In this document: positions 23,032-33,054 of the stretch, in pieces | How positions within the stretch are numbered: position 1 is the stretch's first letter | How the letters are laid out: each line of letters opens with the position of its first letter | Assembly: GCA_030490835.1 (NCBI GenBank) | Contig: CM059971.1 | Location: 45,990,012-46,054,011, forward strand | Source of the DNA: Annona cherimola | Taxonomy: Eukaryota > Streptophyta > Magnoliopsida > Magnoliales > Annonaceae | Length of the DNA stretch: 64,000 nucleotides | Reading direction: 5' to 3' | Position numbers and translations under genes: made by a program | The notes under the pieces: generated by a model | Seen by the model: the letters and a program-made list of their open reading frames with translations, nothing else | Told to the model about the DNA's origin: nothing | The model's database searches: none

Positions 23032-23733
23032 CACTCAAGAAAATGTGGAAACACACAAGTAAGAGCTGAAAAAGAGGAAAGAAGTGCTACTAAGAGTTTC
23101 AATCTACTTTTCTCTACAATTGAGTGATCTATACACTTTCAAAGGAAGAACAAGCTTCAAAGTTGCTGTTTGCTTCAACACTGAATGATTCGTCACTTCT
23201 ACGATTTCTTCCTCGAGCTAAAAATGCCTACACAAATCTGTAAAGTGTAGATTTCTTCTATTCATCTTGTTATTTGATTTTGGTGCTTGGTTTGAGTTCG
23301 TGTTTCAAACCAAGATATAGCAAGTAGGGTTGTGATTGGAGTGTAACTCATCACCTACTTCTGTTGCTTGTTGTACACGCCCCGTAGAGCTAGAATCTAG
23401 AAGAGAACGGAGGTGCTGGTTGTATATGCCCCCTAAAGCTAGAATCTAGAAGAGAGTGGAGACTCTAGTTGTATTCCCGGAATACATAGTGGAACCCAAG
23501 TCACAAGGGAGTGTGAGCTTGGAAGAGTGGAGTAGGGAAAGGTTGCCCGAACCACTATAAATCTTGTCTACTATTTTTCATTTCCGCTTTCATCATCTTA
23601 TTGCTTTCTATTTGTTTCATTAAAGGGGTTTAAACTAAATCAGGGTAAAATCTCTAATTAAAGTTTTAAATTTTTAAATACCCAATTCACCCCTCCCCTC
23701 TTGGGTAATTATCATCAACTCGGGACCAACAAG

Positions 23734-23745
23734 TGGTATCAAAGC
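23734..23745 (+). other. primer-binding site of Sirevirus-1
   Basis: TGGTATCAAAGC (one change from TGGTATCAGAGC), two bases after the LTR end, complementary to initiator tRNA-Met. Confidence 0.88.
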
Positions 23746-23778
23746 AGGTTTTTGAGTTTTACCAAAGAGATCTTTTGT

Positions 23779-25602
23779 ATGGCATCCCAATCAACTTCCG
23801 TTCCTACATTTGCCGAAGGCCAATCCTTTATTAGGCCACCATTGTTTGATGGGAACAATTTTGGATATTGGAAGCTACATATGAAACAACTCATCATGGC
23901 TACAGATATGGACTCTTGGATTGCAATCCAAGACGGTGTGACTTTGCCTATTGATGAAAGAGCTTCCAAATGGACTGATGAGGAAGTGAAAATTGTAAAG
24001 AGCAACGCCAAGGCTATGAATTCATTATTTTGTGCTCTTACGTCTTCCGAATATGATAGACTATCCTCTTATTTAACTGCCAAAGAGATATGAGATACAC
24101 TAACATCTATCTATAAAGGAACTTCTCAAGTCCAAGGGACAAGGAGAAATATTTTGATTGGAGAATTGGAAAACTTTAGAATATTAGAAACAGAAAATAT
24201 TTCTGAAATGTTTGCTAGATTTTCCAAGATTACTAACGCCTTGAAAGGGCTAGGAAAAGCAATTTCTGAATCTGAGCAGGTCATGAAGATTCTGAGGGCA
24301 CTACCCGAATCATGGACTCCAAAAATCACGGCAATAGAAGAAGCCAAGGACCTAAACACGTTGAAATTGGAAGACCTTATTAGCTCATTAATGTCACATG
24401 AGCTAATCAAGAAAAGAAACGAGGATCACCACAAAGGCAAAAGAGTCATCGCCTTGAAAGCTGCACAAGACTCGGATGACACCACCTCATCATCTCAAAA
24501 CGACGATGAAATTGCCTTACTTACAAAACGGTTCAAAAAATTTGTAAGGAAAGGTAGAAATTTCAGAAACTTTAAAGAAAGAAATTCTAAAGAGAAAAAG
24601 AAAGAATCAACAAAATGTTACCGGTGTGGTGGTTCGGGGCACATGCAAGCCCAATGTCCAACGCCCGAAGAAAATAAAGCAAAGGAGCAAAGAAAAGATC
24701 GATGCGACAACAGAAAATTTCAAAGAAATAAAGGAAGAGGCATGTACGTAAATGAAGAGGAATCTACAACATGTAGCTCTTCAAGTGAAGAATGTGAAGC
24801 AGATTGCGCAAGAATTTGTTACATAGAAAATTCTGACATATATTTTGCAGCCACGGAAATCTTGGAGGATCAAGCTACTTCAACGTACTGCACAACTAGT
24901 CAAGAGGTAACCTCCAAACAAAAATCTTTTTCAATTTTCTCTTCTACAAATGAATGCCTCAAATGTACTGAATTGGAAGAACTTCAACAAGCCTATGATT
25001 CATTATATGAAGAAATAAACAAATTAGGAAACAAATTTACAATAAAGAAAAGACAATGTGATGTAGTAATAATTGTGAATGGTAAACTTGCTGAAAAGAT
25101 AGATAAATTAAAAAGTGAAAAGAATACCTTGGAAATTGAGTTAGAGAAACTCAAAAGGGAAAATGAATCATTAAATGAATCACTTGTCAAGTTTTCTAAT
25201 CCAGGAGAAAATCTGAAAATGTTCTTGAAAATGACAACCCAAACTTGTAAGAAAGGACTTGGGTATAATACATTTGAGGAAGAGAAATCTAATGCTCCAA
25301 GAAACAACGCCAAACCCATTTATACTAAACCTAAGATAAATCAAGTAGTTTGGACCAAAAGACCAGCCGAGGAACAAATTACCAAATGGCTTCCTGTTTC
25401 TAGACTTCCGGGAGCTTGTAATTTTTGCAACAAGTTAGGACACAAGGTTTATCAATGCAAATTGAGAAAATTGCGAAACCTTGGTGCAAAATTGGTTTGG
25501 ATGCCGAAAAGCATTGGATTTATGGCTTCAAAGGTAGACCAACATAGACTTCAAAGGATAACTAACCCAAATGGACCCATAAAATGGGTACCAAAAGGAT
25601 GA
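23779..25602 (+). pseudogene. Sirevirus-1 gag (one nonsense codon)
   Basis: ATG at 23779 opens MASQSTSVPTF. The frame runs about 608 codons, with one interruption: TGA at 24091-24093 where related gags have Trp (KEI-W-DTL). The Sirevirus capsid region GELENFRILETENISEMF...LRALPESW and LNTLKLEDLISSLMSHE is clear. A CCHC zinc knuckle CYRCGGSGHMQAQC is at about 24619-24660, and a second CCHC-like motif CNFCNKLGHKVYQC at about 25419-25460. A charged coiled-coil-like stretch lies between, at about 24960-25190. The frame ends WVPKG-stop, as in Sirevirus-2. Gag forms the particle that packages the RNA. Confidence 0.93.
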
Positions 25603-25618
25603 GCTCCACTTGACTTAA

Positions 25619-25855
25619 TTTTTACAGGTTTGTCTTAGAGCTAAGGCCAATAACATGTGGTTTATGGATAGTGGCTCCTCAAGACATATGACAGGAGAAA
25701 AATGACTGTTCCATAAGATCAACCCATGCAATGAAGGAACAGTAGCGTTTGGAAATAATGAAAAAGGTAAAATAAAAGGTAAAGAAAATGTTTATGGTAT
25801 TTCAAATGCATGTATTGAAGATGTACTATTTGTTGAAGGACTCAAACACAACCTA
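25619..25855 (+). pseudogene. Sirevirus-1 protease
   Basis: This is in a different frame from gag and opens only after a stop at 25616. It reads FLQVCLRAKANNMWFMDSGSSRHMTG; D-S-G is the aspartic protease active site, near 25670. A TGA at about 25703 follows (Sirevirus-2 has Arg there). An AG preceded by a T-rich tract (TTAATTTTTACAG, to 25627) sits at the start of this frame in both Sirevirus copies. Confidence 0.88.
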
Positions 25856-26964
25856 ATGAGTATTAGTCAACTATGTGATAACGGATATAAAGTTGTATTT
25901 GAATCCTCTATATGCAATGTTTTTGATGATAAACACATAGTGTTTAGTGGCAAAAGACATGGAAATGTATATTTAGTTTGCCTTGATGAACTAGAGGGAA
26001 AATGTCTAATAGCCATAGGAAATGATCCATGGATATGACATACAAGGCTTGGACATATAAATATGTCAAATATTAAAACATTGTGGAAAAAGAATCTAGT
26101 ACAAGGGTTACCAAAGCTCAAATATGACAAGGTAAGATTTGTAAAGCTTGTCAACTATCTAAACAACTCAAAATGTCATTTTCCACCAAAAAGAAAATTT
26201 CAACAACTAGACCACTTGAGTTGTTACATATGGATCTTTATGGGCCATCAGACATTTTAACTCTTGTTGGGAAAAAGTACGTGTATGTAATTGTTGATGA
26301 TTTTTTAAGATTTACTTGGATTATACTCTTAGCTAGCAAAGATGAAGCATTTTCTATGTTTGTCACGTTTTCAAATTTGGTGCAAAATGAAAAACAAAGT
26401 TCAATAATTTCCATTAGAAGTGATCATAGTGGTGAATTTGAAAATAATCGATTCATAGAATTTTGCAATGAAAAAGGAATTCACCATACATTTTCTGCAC
26501 CAAGAACTCCTCAACAAAATGGAGTTGTTGAAAGGAAAAACAGAACAATACAAGAAATGGCTAGAACCATGCTGAATGAGAGTAAATTGTCCAAAAGATT
26601 TTGGGGTGAAGCTGTAAGTACAGCTTGTCATGTATTAAACCGAGTTACCATTAGAGCAATATTGAAAAAGACCCCATATGAACTTTGGAAAGGCAAAAAA
26701 CCGAACATATCATATTTTCATACTTTTGGATGTACTTGTTATGTGTTAAATAATGGAAAAATAAATTTGGAAAAATTAGATGTCAAAAGTGATGCTATTT
26801 TCTTAGGTTATTCATCAAATAGCAAAGCATATAGGATTTTCAACAAAAGAAATCAAATAGTAGAAGAATCAATACATGTTGTTTTTGATGAATTTAACCA
26901 AACTCCGAGAAAGGAGGATGAACTAAGTGATGCAGATGATACAAAAGCAAAACAACAAGAATAA
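25856..26964 (+). pseudogene. Sirevirus-1 integrase (broken)
   Basis: The GAG-pre-integrase segment and HHCC zinc region are present, but broken by TGA at about 26036 (Trp in WHTRLGH) and a frameshift near 26130. The core reads LELLHMDLYGP (first Asp), IRSDHSGEFEN (second Asp), and RTPQQNGVVERKNRTIQE (Glu) at about 26215-26560, so the D,D,E triad is readable. The C-terminal part extends to a TAA at 26962-26964. Copia integrases catalyse strand transfer of the cDNA. Confidence 0.92.
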
Positions 26965-28168
26965 CAAAAGGAAACCGAGCTCAAGCCAGAAAATCCCATG
27001 GAGGAAGAGATAAGTGAAGGTAATGACTCCTACAAACCTTCAATTGATTTGAAATTTAAAAATATCTATCCAATTGAGCAAGTCATTGGAAATATTTATG
27101 AAGGAGTAAAAACTAGGAGATCAAAAAAAAATATTTGTGGACAATATGCATTTGTGTCAAAAATTGAACCAACCACTATTGAACAAGCTCTTAATGATGA
27201 AAAATGGGTTATTGCAATGCAAGAAGAGCTAAATCAATTTGAAAGAAATAATGTATGACATTTAGTTCCTAGACCAAATGATTATACCATTATTGGTACC
27301 AAATGGGTATTTAGGAACAAATTGGACGAAGTGGACTTGTAATAAGAAATAAAGCTAGACTAGTAGCCAAAGGGTATTCTCAGGAAGAAGGGATTGATTT
27401 TGAAGAATCATATGCACCCGTGGCTAGATTAGAAGCCATACGCATTTTACTAGCATTTGCTTCTCACATGAATTTCAAATTGTTTCAAATGGATGTGAAA
27501 AGCGCATTTTTGAATGGGTACTTGAATGAAGAAGTATATGTTGAACAACCCCCTGAATTTGAAGAAAAGGATCAATCAAAATATGTTTATAAGCTAACGA
27601 AAGCATTATATGGACTAAAACAAGCCCCACGAGCTTGGTATGAAAGGTTAAATAAATTTTTGATTGATCATGACTTTCAAAGAGGAAAAGTTGATACTAC
27701 TTTATTCATCAAGTATAAAAGTAAAAATATTTTAATTATGAAAATTTATGTAGATAATATAATATTTGGTACTACTGATGAAACTCTGTGCCAAGAATTT
27801 TTCAAGATTATGCAGAACGAATTTGAAATGAGCATGATGAGAGAATTAAATTTCTTCCTTGGACTGCAAATCAAGCAACAAGCCGAAGGAATATTCATAA
27901 ATCAGTCCAAGTACATCAAAGAAATGCTAAAAAAATTTAGAATGCAAACTAGCAAAGGAGCAAATATTCCAATGAGTTCAACAATCAAGATCGACACGGA
28001 CGAAAATGGTAAATGTATCGATCAAAAGCTTTATAGAAGTATGATAGGATCATTGTTGTATTTAATTGCTTCTAGACCGGATATTCTTTTCAGTGTATGT
28101 ATGTGTTCTAGATTCCAAGCATGTCCTAAAGAATCACATCTATTGGCTGTAAAAAAAAATTTAAATAT
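26965..28168 (+). pseudogene. Sirevirus-1 reverse transcriptase (catalytic Asp lost)
   Basis: Copia RT landmarks: [41 protein letters not shown] (about 27490-27560), [14 protein letters not shown] (about 27600-27640), and [12 protein letters not shown] at 27256-27258 replaces Trp before HLVPRP. One base is missing near 27329. The active-site box reads YVDN (27747-27758) instead of YVDD; this single G-to-A change would abolish polymerase activity. Confidence 0.93.
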
Positions 28169-28696
28169 TTGATAAATAACACTAATCTTGGATTATGGTA
28201 TCCAAAAGAGTCAAGTTTTGATTTAATCGGCTACTCGGATGCGGATTTTTTCAGTTACAAAGTAGACCGAAAAAGTACTAGTGGAACATGTCAATTCCTT
28301 GAAAACATGTTGGTTTCATGGTATTCAAGGAAACAAACTAGTGTTGCTCTATCTACGGTGGAAGCTGAATATATAGCCGCCGGGAGCTGTTGTGCCCAAC
28401 TATTTTGGATGAAACAACAATTAAAAGATTCTGGGATTGATTATTATAATATTCCAATTAAATGTAATAATACGAGTGCAATATGTTTAACTAAAAATCC
28501 AGTATTATACTCTAGAACCAAACATGTAAATGTAAGACATCATTTCATCCGTGAACATGTTGAAAATCATGATGTTTATTTGGAATATGTGAAAACTAAG
28601 GATCAAATTGCTGATATATTCACCAAACCTTTAGCAAAGGAATCATTTTATAAAATTAGAAATGAGATGGGGATGATTGAGTTTAGGAACAATTAG
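28169..28696 (+). pseudogene. Sirevirus-1 RNase H
   Basis: An open frame of 175 codons: GYSDADFFSYKVDRKSTSGTCQFL (first catalytic Asp), ALSTVEAEYIAAG (Glu), KHVNVRHHFIREHV, and DQIADIFTKPL near the C-terminus, ending TAG at 28694. It is separated from RT by a frame change in an A-run near 28155. The stop is not followed by an obvious readthrough context, and the frame closes about 30 codons later. Confidence 0.92.
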
Positions 28697-28723
28697 ATAG
28701 GAAAAGTGGACTTAGAAAAGTCC

Positions 28724-28860
28724 AAGTCGATAAGTCAAGTCGACACCGGGGCCACCAAGTCGACTCCAGTGAAGTCGACTAGGGCATGGTGAAGTCGACT
28801 CCGCCTCTGGGCAAAGTCGACTACGCTGGAGTGAAGTCGACTCCGTGCGCGACCGTCGGA
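28724..28860. repeat. GTCGACT motif cluster in the pol-ORF3 spacer
   Basis: At least seven AGTCGACTCC-type motifs in about 130 bp, outside the LTRs but like their repeat. Sirevirus-2 has no such block after its RNase H. Confidence 0.85.
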
Positions 28861-29125
28861 CTTCTCTTCCTTTTTTCCTTTCTCTTCTTCTTCTTTCTTC
28901 CTTCTCTTTTTCTTCCTCCCGCGACAGATTGTTTTTTTCTCTGATTTCGGCACCAATTTTCTTTCTCTCTCGCCACTGCTTCTCTCTCTCAATCTCTCTC
29001 TCTCTCTCTTGCTCTTTCTCTCTAGCCACTGCTTCTCTCTCTCAGTCTCTCTCTCTCTCTCTATCTCGCCCACTGCCTCTCTCACTCTCTCACTTTCTCT
29101 CCCACTCGTTTCTCTCCCTATTGCT
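28860..29125. repeat. pyrimidine-rich / (CT)n leader of ORF3
   Basis: CT-rich low-complexity sequence with CTCTCT runs around a twice-repeated GCCACTGCTTCTCTCTCTCA block. It covers the gap up to the ORF3 ATG at 29168. The frames on both strands here are low-complexity artefacts. Confidence 0.85.
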
Positions 29126-29167
29126 CATATCTTTCTCAAATTCATCCCACTTCATACATCCGATCAA

Positions 29168-30744
29168 ATGGCACCTAAAATTCAAAAGATAGTCGTGTTT
29201 AAACCATCCTGCAAACCAGTTCCTAGACAGTCCGGCTCTCAAGCCGAAGAGGAAGTGCCCAGGAGGCAACAGACCCCCTCAAAGCGAGCCCGGGAAGAAC
29301 CATCCACTTCCACAGGCCGCAGAGTCCGTTTTCAAGCTGCGACTCCATCCACTACTGCAGCCTGGGAAGAACATCCACAAACATCTAAAAGTACGCAATC
29401 CGGGGCTAGAAAGAAGGGAGCCACGGCAGCTAAGGCACAAGTCCTGAAGATGCCAACCACTTACTTCAGGATAGAAATCCAGCATAGTCGGTTCTACAAG
29501 TCGTTCTATGAACGCAATGTATTCATTCCTAAAATCATCGATTTCAAATTTTTGAGGGATTATGAGTCTGACATTGAGGAGCTATTGGATTTCTAAGGGT
29601 GTACTAGCCTACTAAAAGCGGATGAAAGAGTATACCCCAATTTGACTCGCATTTTCTATTACCTATGGGATGACGAGTACTTCGGTACATTTGTCAAAGG
29701 AGTTGACATTTTTTTTGGAATCGGTGTAACCCCAAGGTTAGAGGAAGCAACCATGAATGTGGGGCAAATCTTAGAGGTACCTTATGAGGATGAGCCATTG
29801 CCTGAGAATCTGACCCTATCAGATATCTATAATCAGCTCACCAGGAGCAATAAGTATCATCCTGGGATCAAGTTTCTACATTACATGGACTTATCCCCGA
29901 GGCTCAGGGACCTCAGACTATTGGTTGCACATTGCATCTACCCCACAGGTGGGGGTAGAAATCAGCTCAATCCACAGGAGGCCGACATACTATGGAAACT
30001 GGTAAATCGGGTCAAAATTAGCCTCCCTCGGTTGTTCATAGAAGCTCTAGGAAAGACAACCCACTAGGGGTTCTGCCTTATGGAACTTGGTTCATGAAGA
30101 TCCTAGAGCATTTCGGAGTTGATATCGATGGAGAGCTGTTCGAGGTGTTAAAGCCTACGAACGCAATCAATAAAGCATTGATCCAAAGAATGAAGATCAA
30201 TGTAAGTCAACTCCGGGCTGAAGCAGAAGAAGGTGCACCGGCTCCACAGGAAGCTGGGGATGCAGAAGTTGAGGGGGAGCAGCCCCCGCCATCACCAGCA
30301 GCATAACCTACTCCACCACAGGATGCACCCGAGGAGCCTGCATCGCTGTTGTCACATGGGTCGTGCTCTCCTAGAGGATCCAAGATTCTAGACCCGGCTC
30401 CACACCCACCTTCTCGGGATACCTCCATTCATGATATTCGAGAGCATCTAAAGTAGCTAGAGGACCGGATGACTAGTCAGATCGCCGAGATCCTACATGC
30501 CATCACAGATATGCATTCTCGACAGGATCGCATGGATAGGGAGCTCCGGACCATCCATTATCACTTAGCATCCGGAAGCCATCGTCATCGATCTATCCCC
30601 GAGCTTGATCCTTTTGACACTGAGTCAGTTCATCGAGATCCCACACCTGCTCCAGTCTCATCTTTTTACTCCTCGGCCCACATTCGACCCGTTCGCCCGA
30701 CTCCATATCCTATCTCTGCATTCCAGTTCACCAAAGCTCTTTGA
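29168..30744 (+). pseudogene. Sirevirus-1 ORF3 in the env-like position
   Basis: ATG at 29168 (MAPKIQKIVVF) opens a basic, Ser/Thr/Pro-rich N-terminus. A globular region follows, with YPNLTRIFYYLW, VKGVDIFFGIG, LSPRLRDLRLLVAHCIYP, and, after a one-base frame change near 30060, LPYGTW and ILEHFGVDIDGE. This layout is like the plant family annotated as putative plant transposon protein (I believe Pfam PF20167). The tail is proline-rich with a heptad-like stretch (RMTSQIAEILHAITDMHSRQ), suggesting a coiled coil. Stops occur at 29594, 30065, 30304 and 30454. Sireviruses often carry an env-like ORF here. I see no clear transmembrane segment, so a membrane role is not supported. Confidence 0.7.
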
Positions 30745-31216
30745 GTCGACCCCTATTTGCTCGATTGACAAAAAGGGAGAGAAGTTTGGAGTTTTGAGTT
30801 TAGATTTTTAGGATTTTTGGTTGGGTAGCTTGTATATAGGTTTTATTTGCATTTGAAACTTGTATGAAACTTTTTGATCATATATATGAAAAGGTTACTC
30901 ATGAAAAAGTTTGTTTGTATTCTGATTATTTTTGCAAAGTTTATTATCACTTGAATTATGCTCTGATTACAAATGCTCTATTTTATGCTCTGATTTATTA
31001 TGTTTGCTCTAATCATTAATGTTCTATTTTGAAATGGTTGAATGATTGTTTAAATAAAATTTAACTTGTAATTATTTGAAACAACATATGCAAATGATGA
31101 AAATGAAATATATATGACAATTTCAACAAGTTCAAAAGGTAAATGACTTATGATGTCAAAACAGGATAAAATGATATATTGGAAGGTATAAACTCAAATT
31201 GGTTTTGTCAATCATC
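30745..31216 (+). other. non-coding 3' untranslated region of Sirevirus-1
   Basis: AT-rich, with GCTCTGATTA-type repeats near 30960-31010. It contains no coding frame. GAAGTTTGGAGTTTTGAG begins a T-rich tail leading to the polypurine tract. Confidence 0.7.
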
Positions 31217-31230
31217 AAAAAGGGGGAGAT
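31217..31230 (+). other. polypurine tract of Sirevirus-1
   Basis: AAAAAGGGGGAGAT immediately precedes TGTTGG at 31231. Confidence 0.92.
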
Positions 31231-33054
31231 TGTTGGAAACAATTGTTGAAATCAAATGCAAAATATCCAAAGCATGTGTTTTGATGATTAACAACACAAT
31301 TTGAGTAAGTATTAGCTACTAATGTGTTTTGTGCATTGTTTAAGGATATAAAAGTGAAAAATACAAAACAGAACAGGTCAAGTCGCAACTCACGTCGACT
31401 CAGACATCGACTTAGGCCAAGTCAATTTTTCAAGTCGACTCCATCTTCGACTTCAAAAGACGTCCTCTGTCTAGCGTTGAAATTAGGAGGAAGAATTCTT
31501 GAAGTCGCAGATGAAGTCGACTCCACTTGCGACTTGGGTGAAGTCGCAGACCAAGTCGACTCCACTTGCGACTTGGGTGAAGTCGCAGACCAAGTCGACT
31601 CCAGTATCGACTTCAAGTGACACTTTCCTTCCAGAGTTGAAATTGGATGGCAAAGCTGCCGAAGTCGCACATGAGGTCGACTCCACTTGTGACTTGGGTG
31701 AAGTCACAGGCCAAGTCGACTCCAGCATCGACTTCAGGTTCACAGTGCGGATTTTCAAAAATCAAGTCGAAGAATAAGTCGACTTCAAGATACACTTGAG
31801 TCAAGTTGAAGACCAAGTCAACTTAAATATTCGACTTGGAGCATATGAAGATTAATCCAAGACCAAAGCAAGAAAGATACATAAATTCAACCAATCTAAT
31901 CAATATATATATATTGATCTTGTTCATGCATACAAAGATTCAAGCTTTCTAGACATAAGCTAAAGAACTTTTATACAAATGAACTCCAAGTATTAAAAAT
32001 CAAAAGAAGAACACTCATGAAGAAGAAGTTAAGCAAGCAAGAGACATCTCAAGAAGGATTAAGCAGACTTGGCAAGAGAGAGAAGCCAATTCGTACCCGA
32101 AGTCGACTCCAAGATCAACTTGGGGCCAAGTCTCAGACCAAGTCGACCCAGAAGACAAACTTGGAAACTGAAGCATAGCCGAAGTCGCACCCGAAGTCGA
32201 CTCCAGAATGCGACTTGGGCGAAGTCGCACACGAAGTCGACTCCACCTGCGACTTGGAGAAATAACGTTCGAATTTTTGAACATTGAAACATTTATTACG
32301 CGCCAACCACGTCTATAACGTTCAGAATTTTCCCTCCTCTATATATAGACACTCAAGCAAACGTGGAAACACACAAGTAAGAGCTGAAAAAGAGGAAAGA
32401 AGTGCTACTAAGAGTTTCAATCCACTTTTCTCTACAATGGAGTGATCTATACACTTTCAAAGGAAGAACAAGCTTCAAAGTTGTTGTTTGCTTCAACACT
32501 GAACGATTCGTCGCTTCTACGATTTCTTCGTCGAGCTAAAACTGCCTACACAAATCTGTAAAGTGTAGATTTCTTCTATTTCATCTTGTTATTTGATTTT
32601 GGTGCTTGGTTTGAGTTAGTGTTTCAAACCAAGATATAGCAAGTAGGGTTATGATTGGAGTGTAACTCATCACCTACTTCTGTTGCTTGTTGTACACGCC
32701 CCCTAGAGCTAGAATCTAGAAGAGAGCGAAGGCGCTGGTTGTATATGCCCCCTAGAGTTAGAATCTAGAAGAGAGTGGAGACTCTAGTTGTATTCGCGGA
32801 ATACATAGTGGAACCTAAGTCACAAGGGAGTGTGAGCTTGGAAGAGTGGAGTAGGGAAAGGTTGCCCGTACCACTATAAATCTTGTCTACTGTTTGTCAT
32901 TTCCGCTTTCATCATCTTATTGCTTTCTATTTGTTTCATTAAAGGGGTTTAAACTAAACCGCGGTAAAATCTCTAATTAAATTTTTTAATTTTTAAATAC
33001 CCAATTCACCCCTCCCTCCCCTCTTGGGTAATTCCCATCAACTCGAGACCAATA
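31231..33054 (+). repeat. Sirevirus-1 3' LTR (full length, 1824 bp)
   Basis: TGTTGGAAAC...GAGACCAATA; the terminal CA has decayed to TA. GTCGAC repeat clusters are at 31378-31835 and 32095-32265, and the TATA box at 32339. It is nearly colinear with the 5' LTR, apart from the 82-bp 5' truncation there and one extra repeat unit here. Confidence 0.95.

Larger units (their letters stand above)
22034..23731 (+). repeat. Sirevirus-1 5' LTR (5'-truncated)
   Basis: Homology to the 3' LTR begins at TAGCTACTAATGTG (31313 in the 3' LTR), so the TGTTGG end is missing. It contains GTCGAC dyad repeats at 22083-22500 and 22780-22945, then a TATA box at 23022, and ends GGGACCAACA. CT(A)GAGCTAGAATCTAGAAG is repeated twice near 23385-23460 in the R-U5 part. 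Confidence 0.92.
22034..33054 (+). mobile_element. Sirevirus-1, Ty1/copia element with extra ORF3
   Basis: 5' LTR (22034-23731), PBS, gag, protease-integrase-RT-RNase H in copia order, a repeat-rich spacer, ORF3, polypurine tract, and 3' LTR (31231-33054). It lies in LTR 2 of the LARD-like element. The right flank AGCCT continues LTR sequence equivalent to 16198. The left TSD is lost: the first 82 bp of the 5' LTR are deleted together with neighbouring host LTR. The gag sequence, PBS and extra downstream ORF place it in the Sirevirus lineage. All frames are broken. Confidence 0.93.

Noticed and set aside
28712..29085. Minus-strand Arg/Glu-rich frames
   Set aside because: Complement of the CT tract before ORF3; low complexity only.
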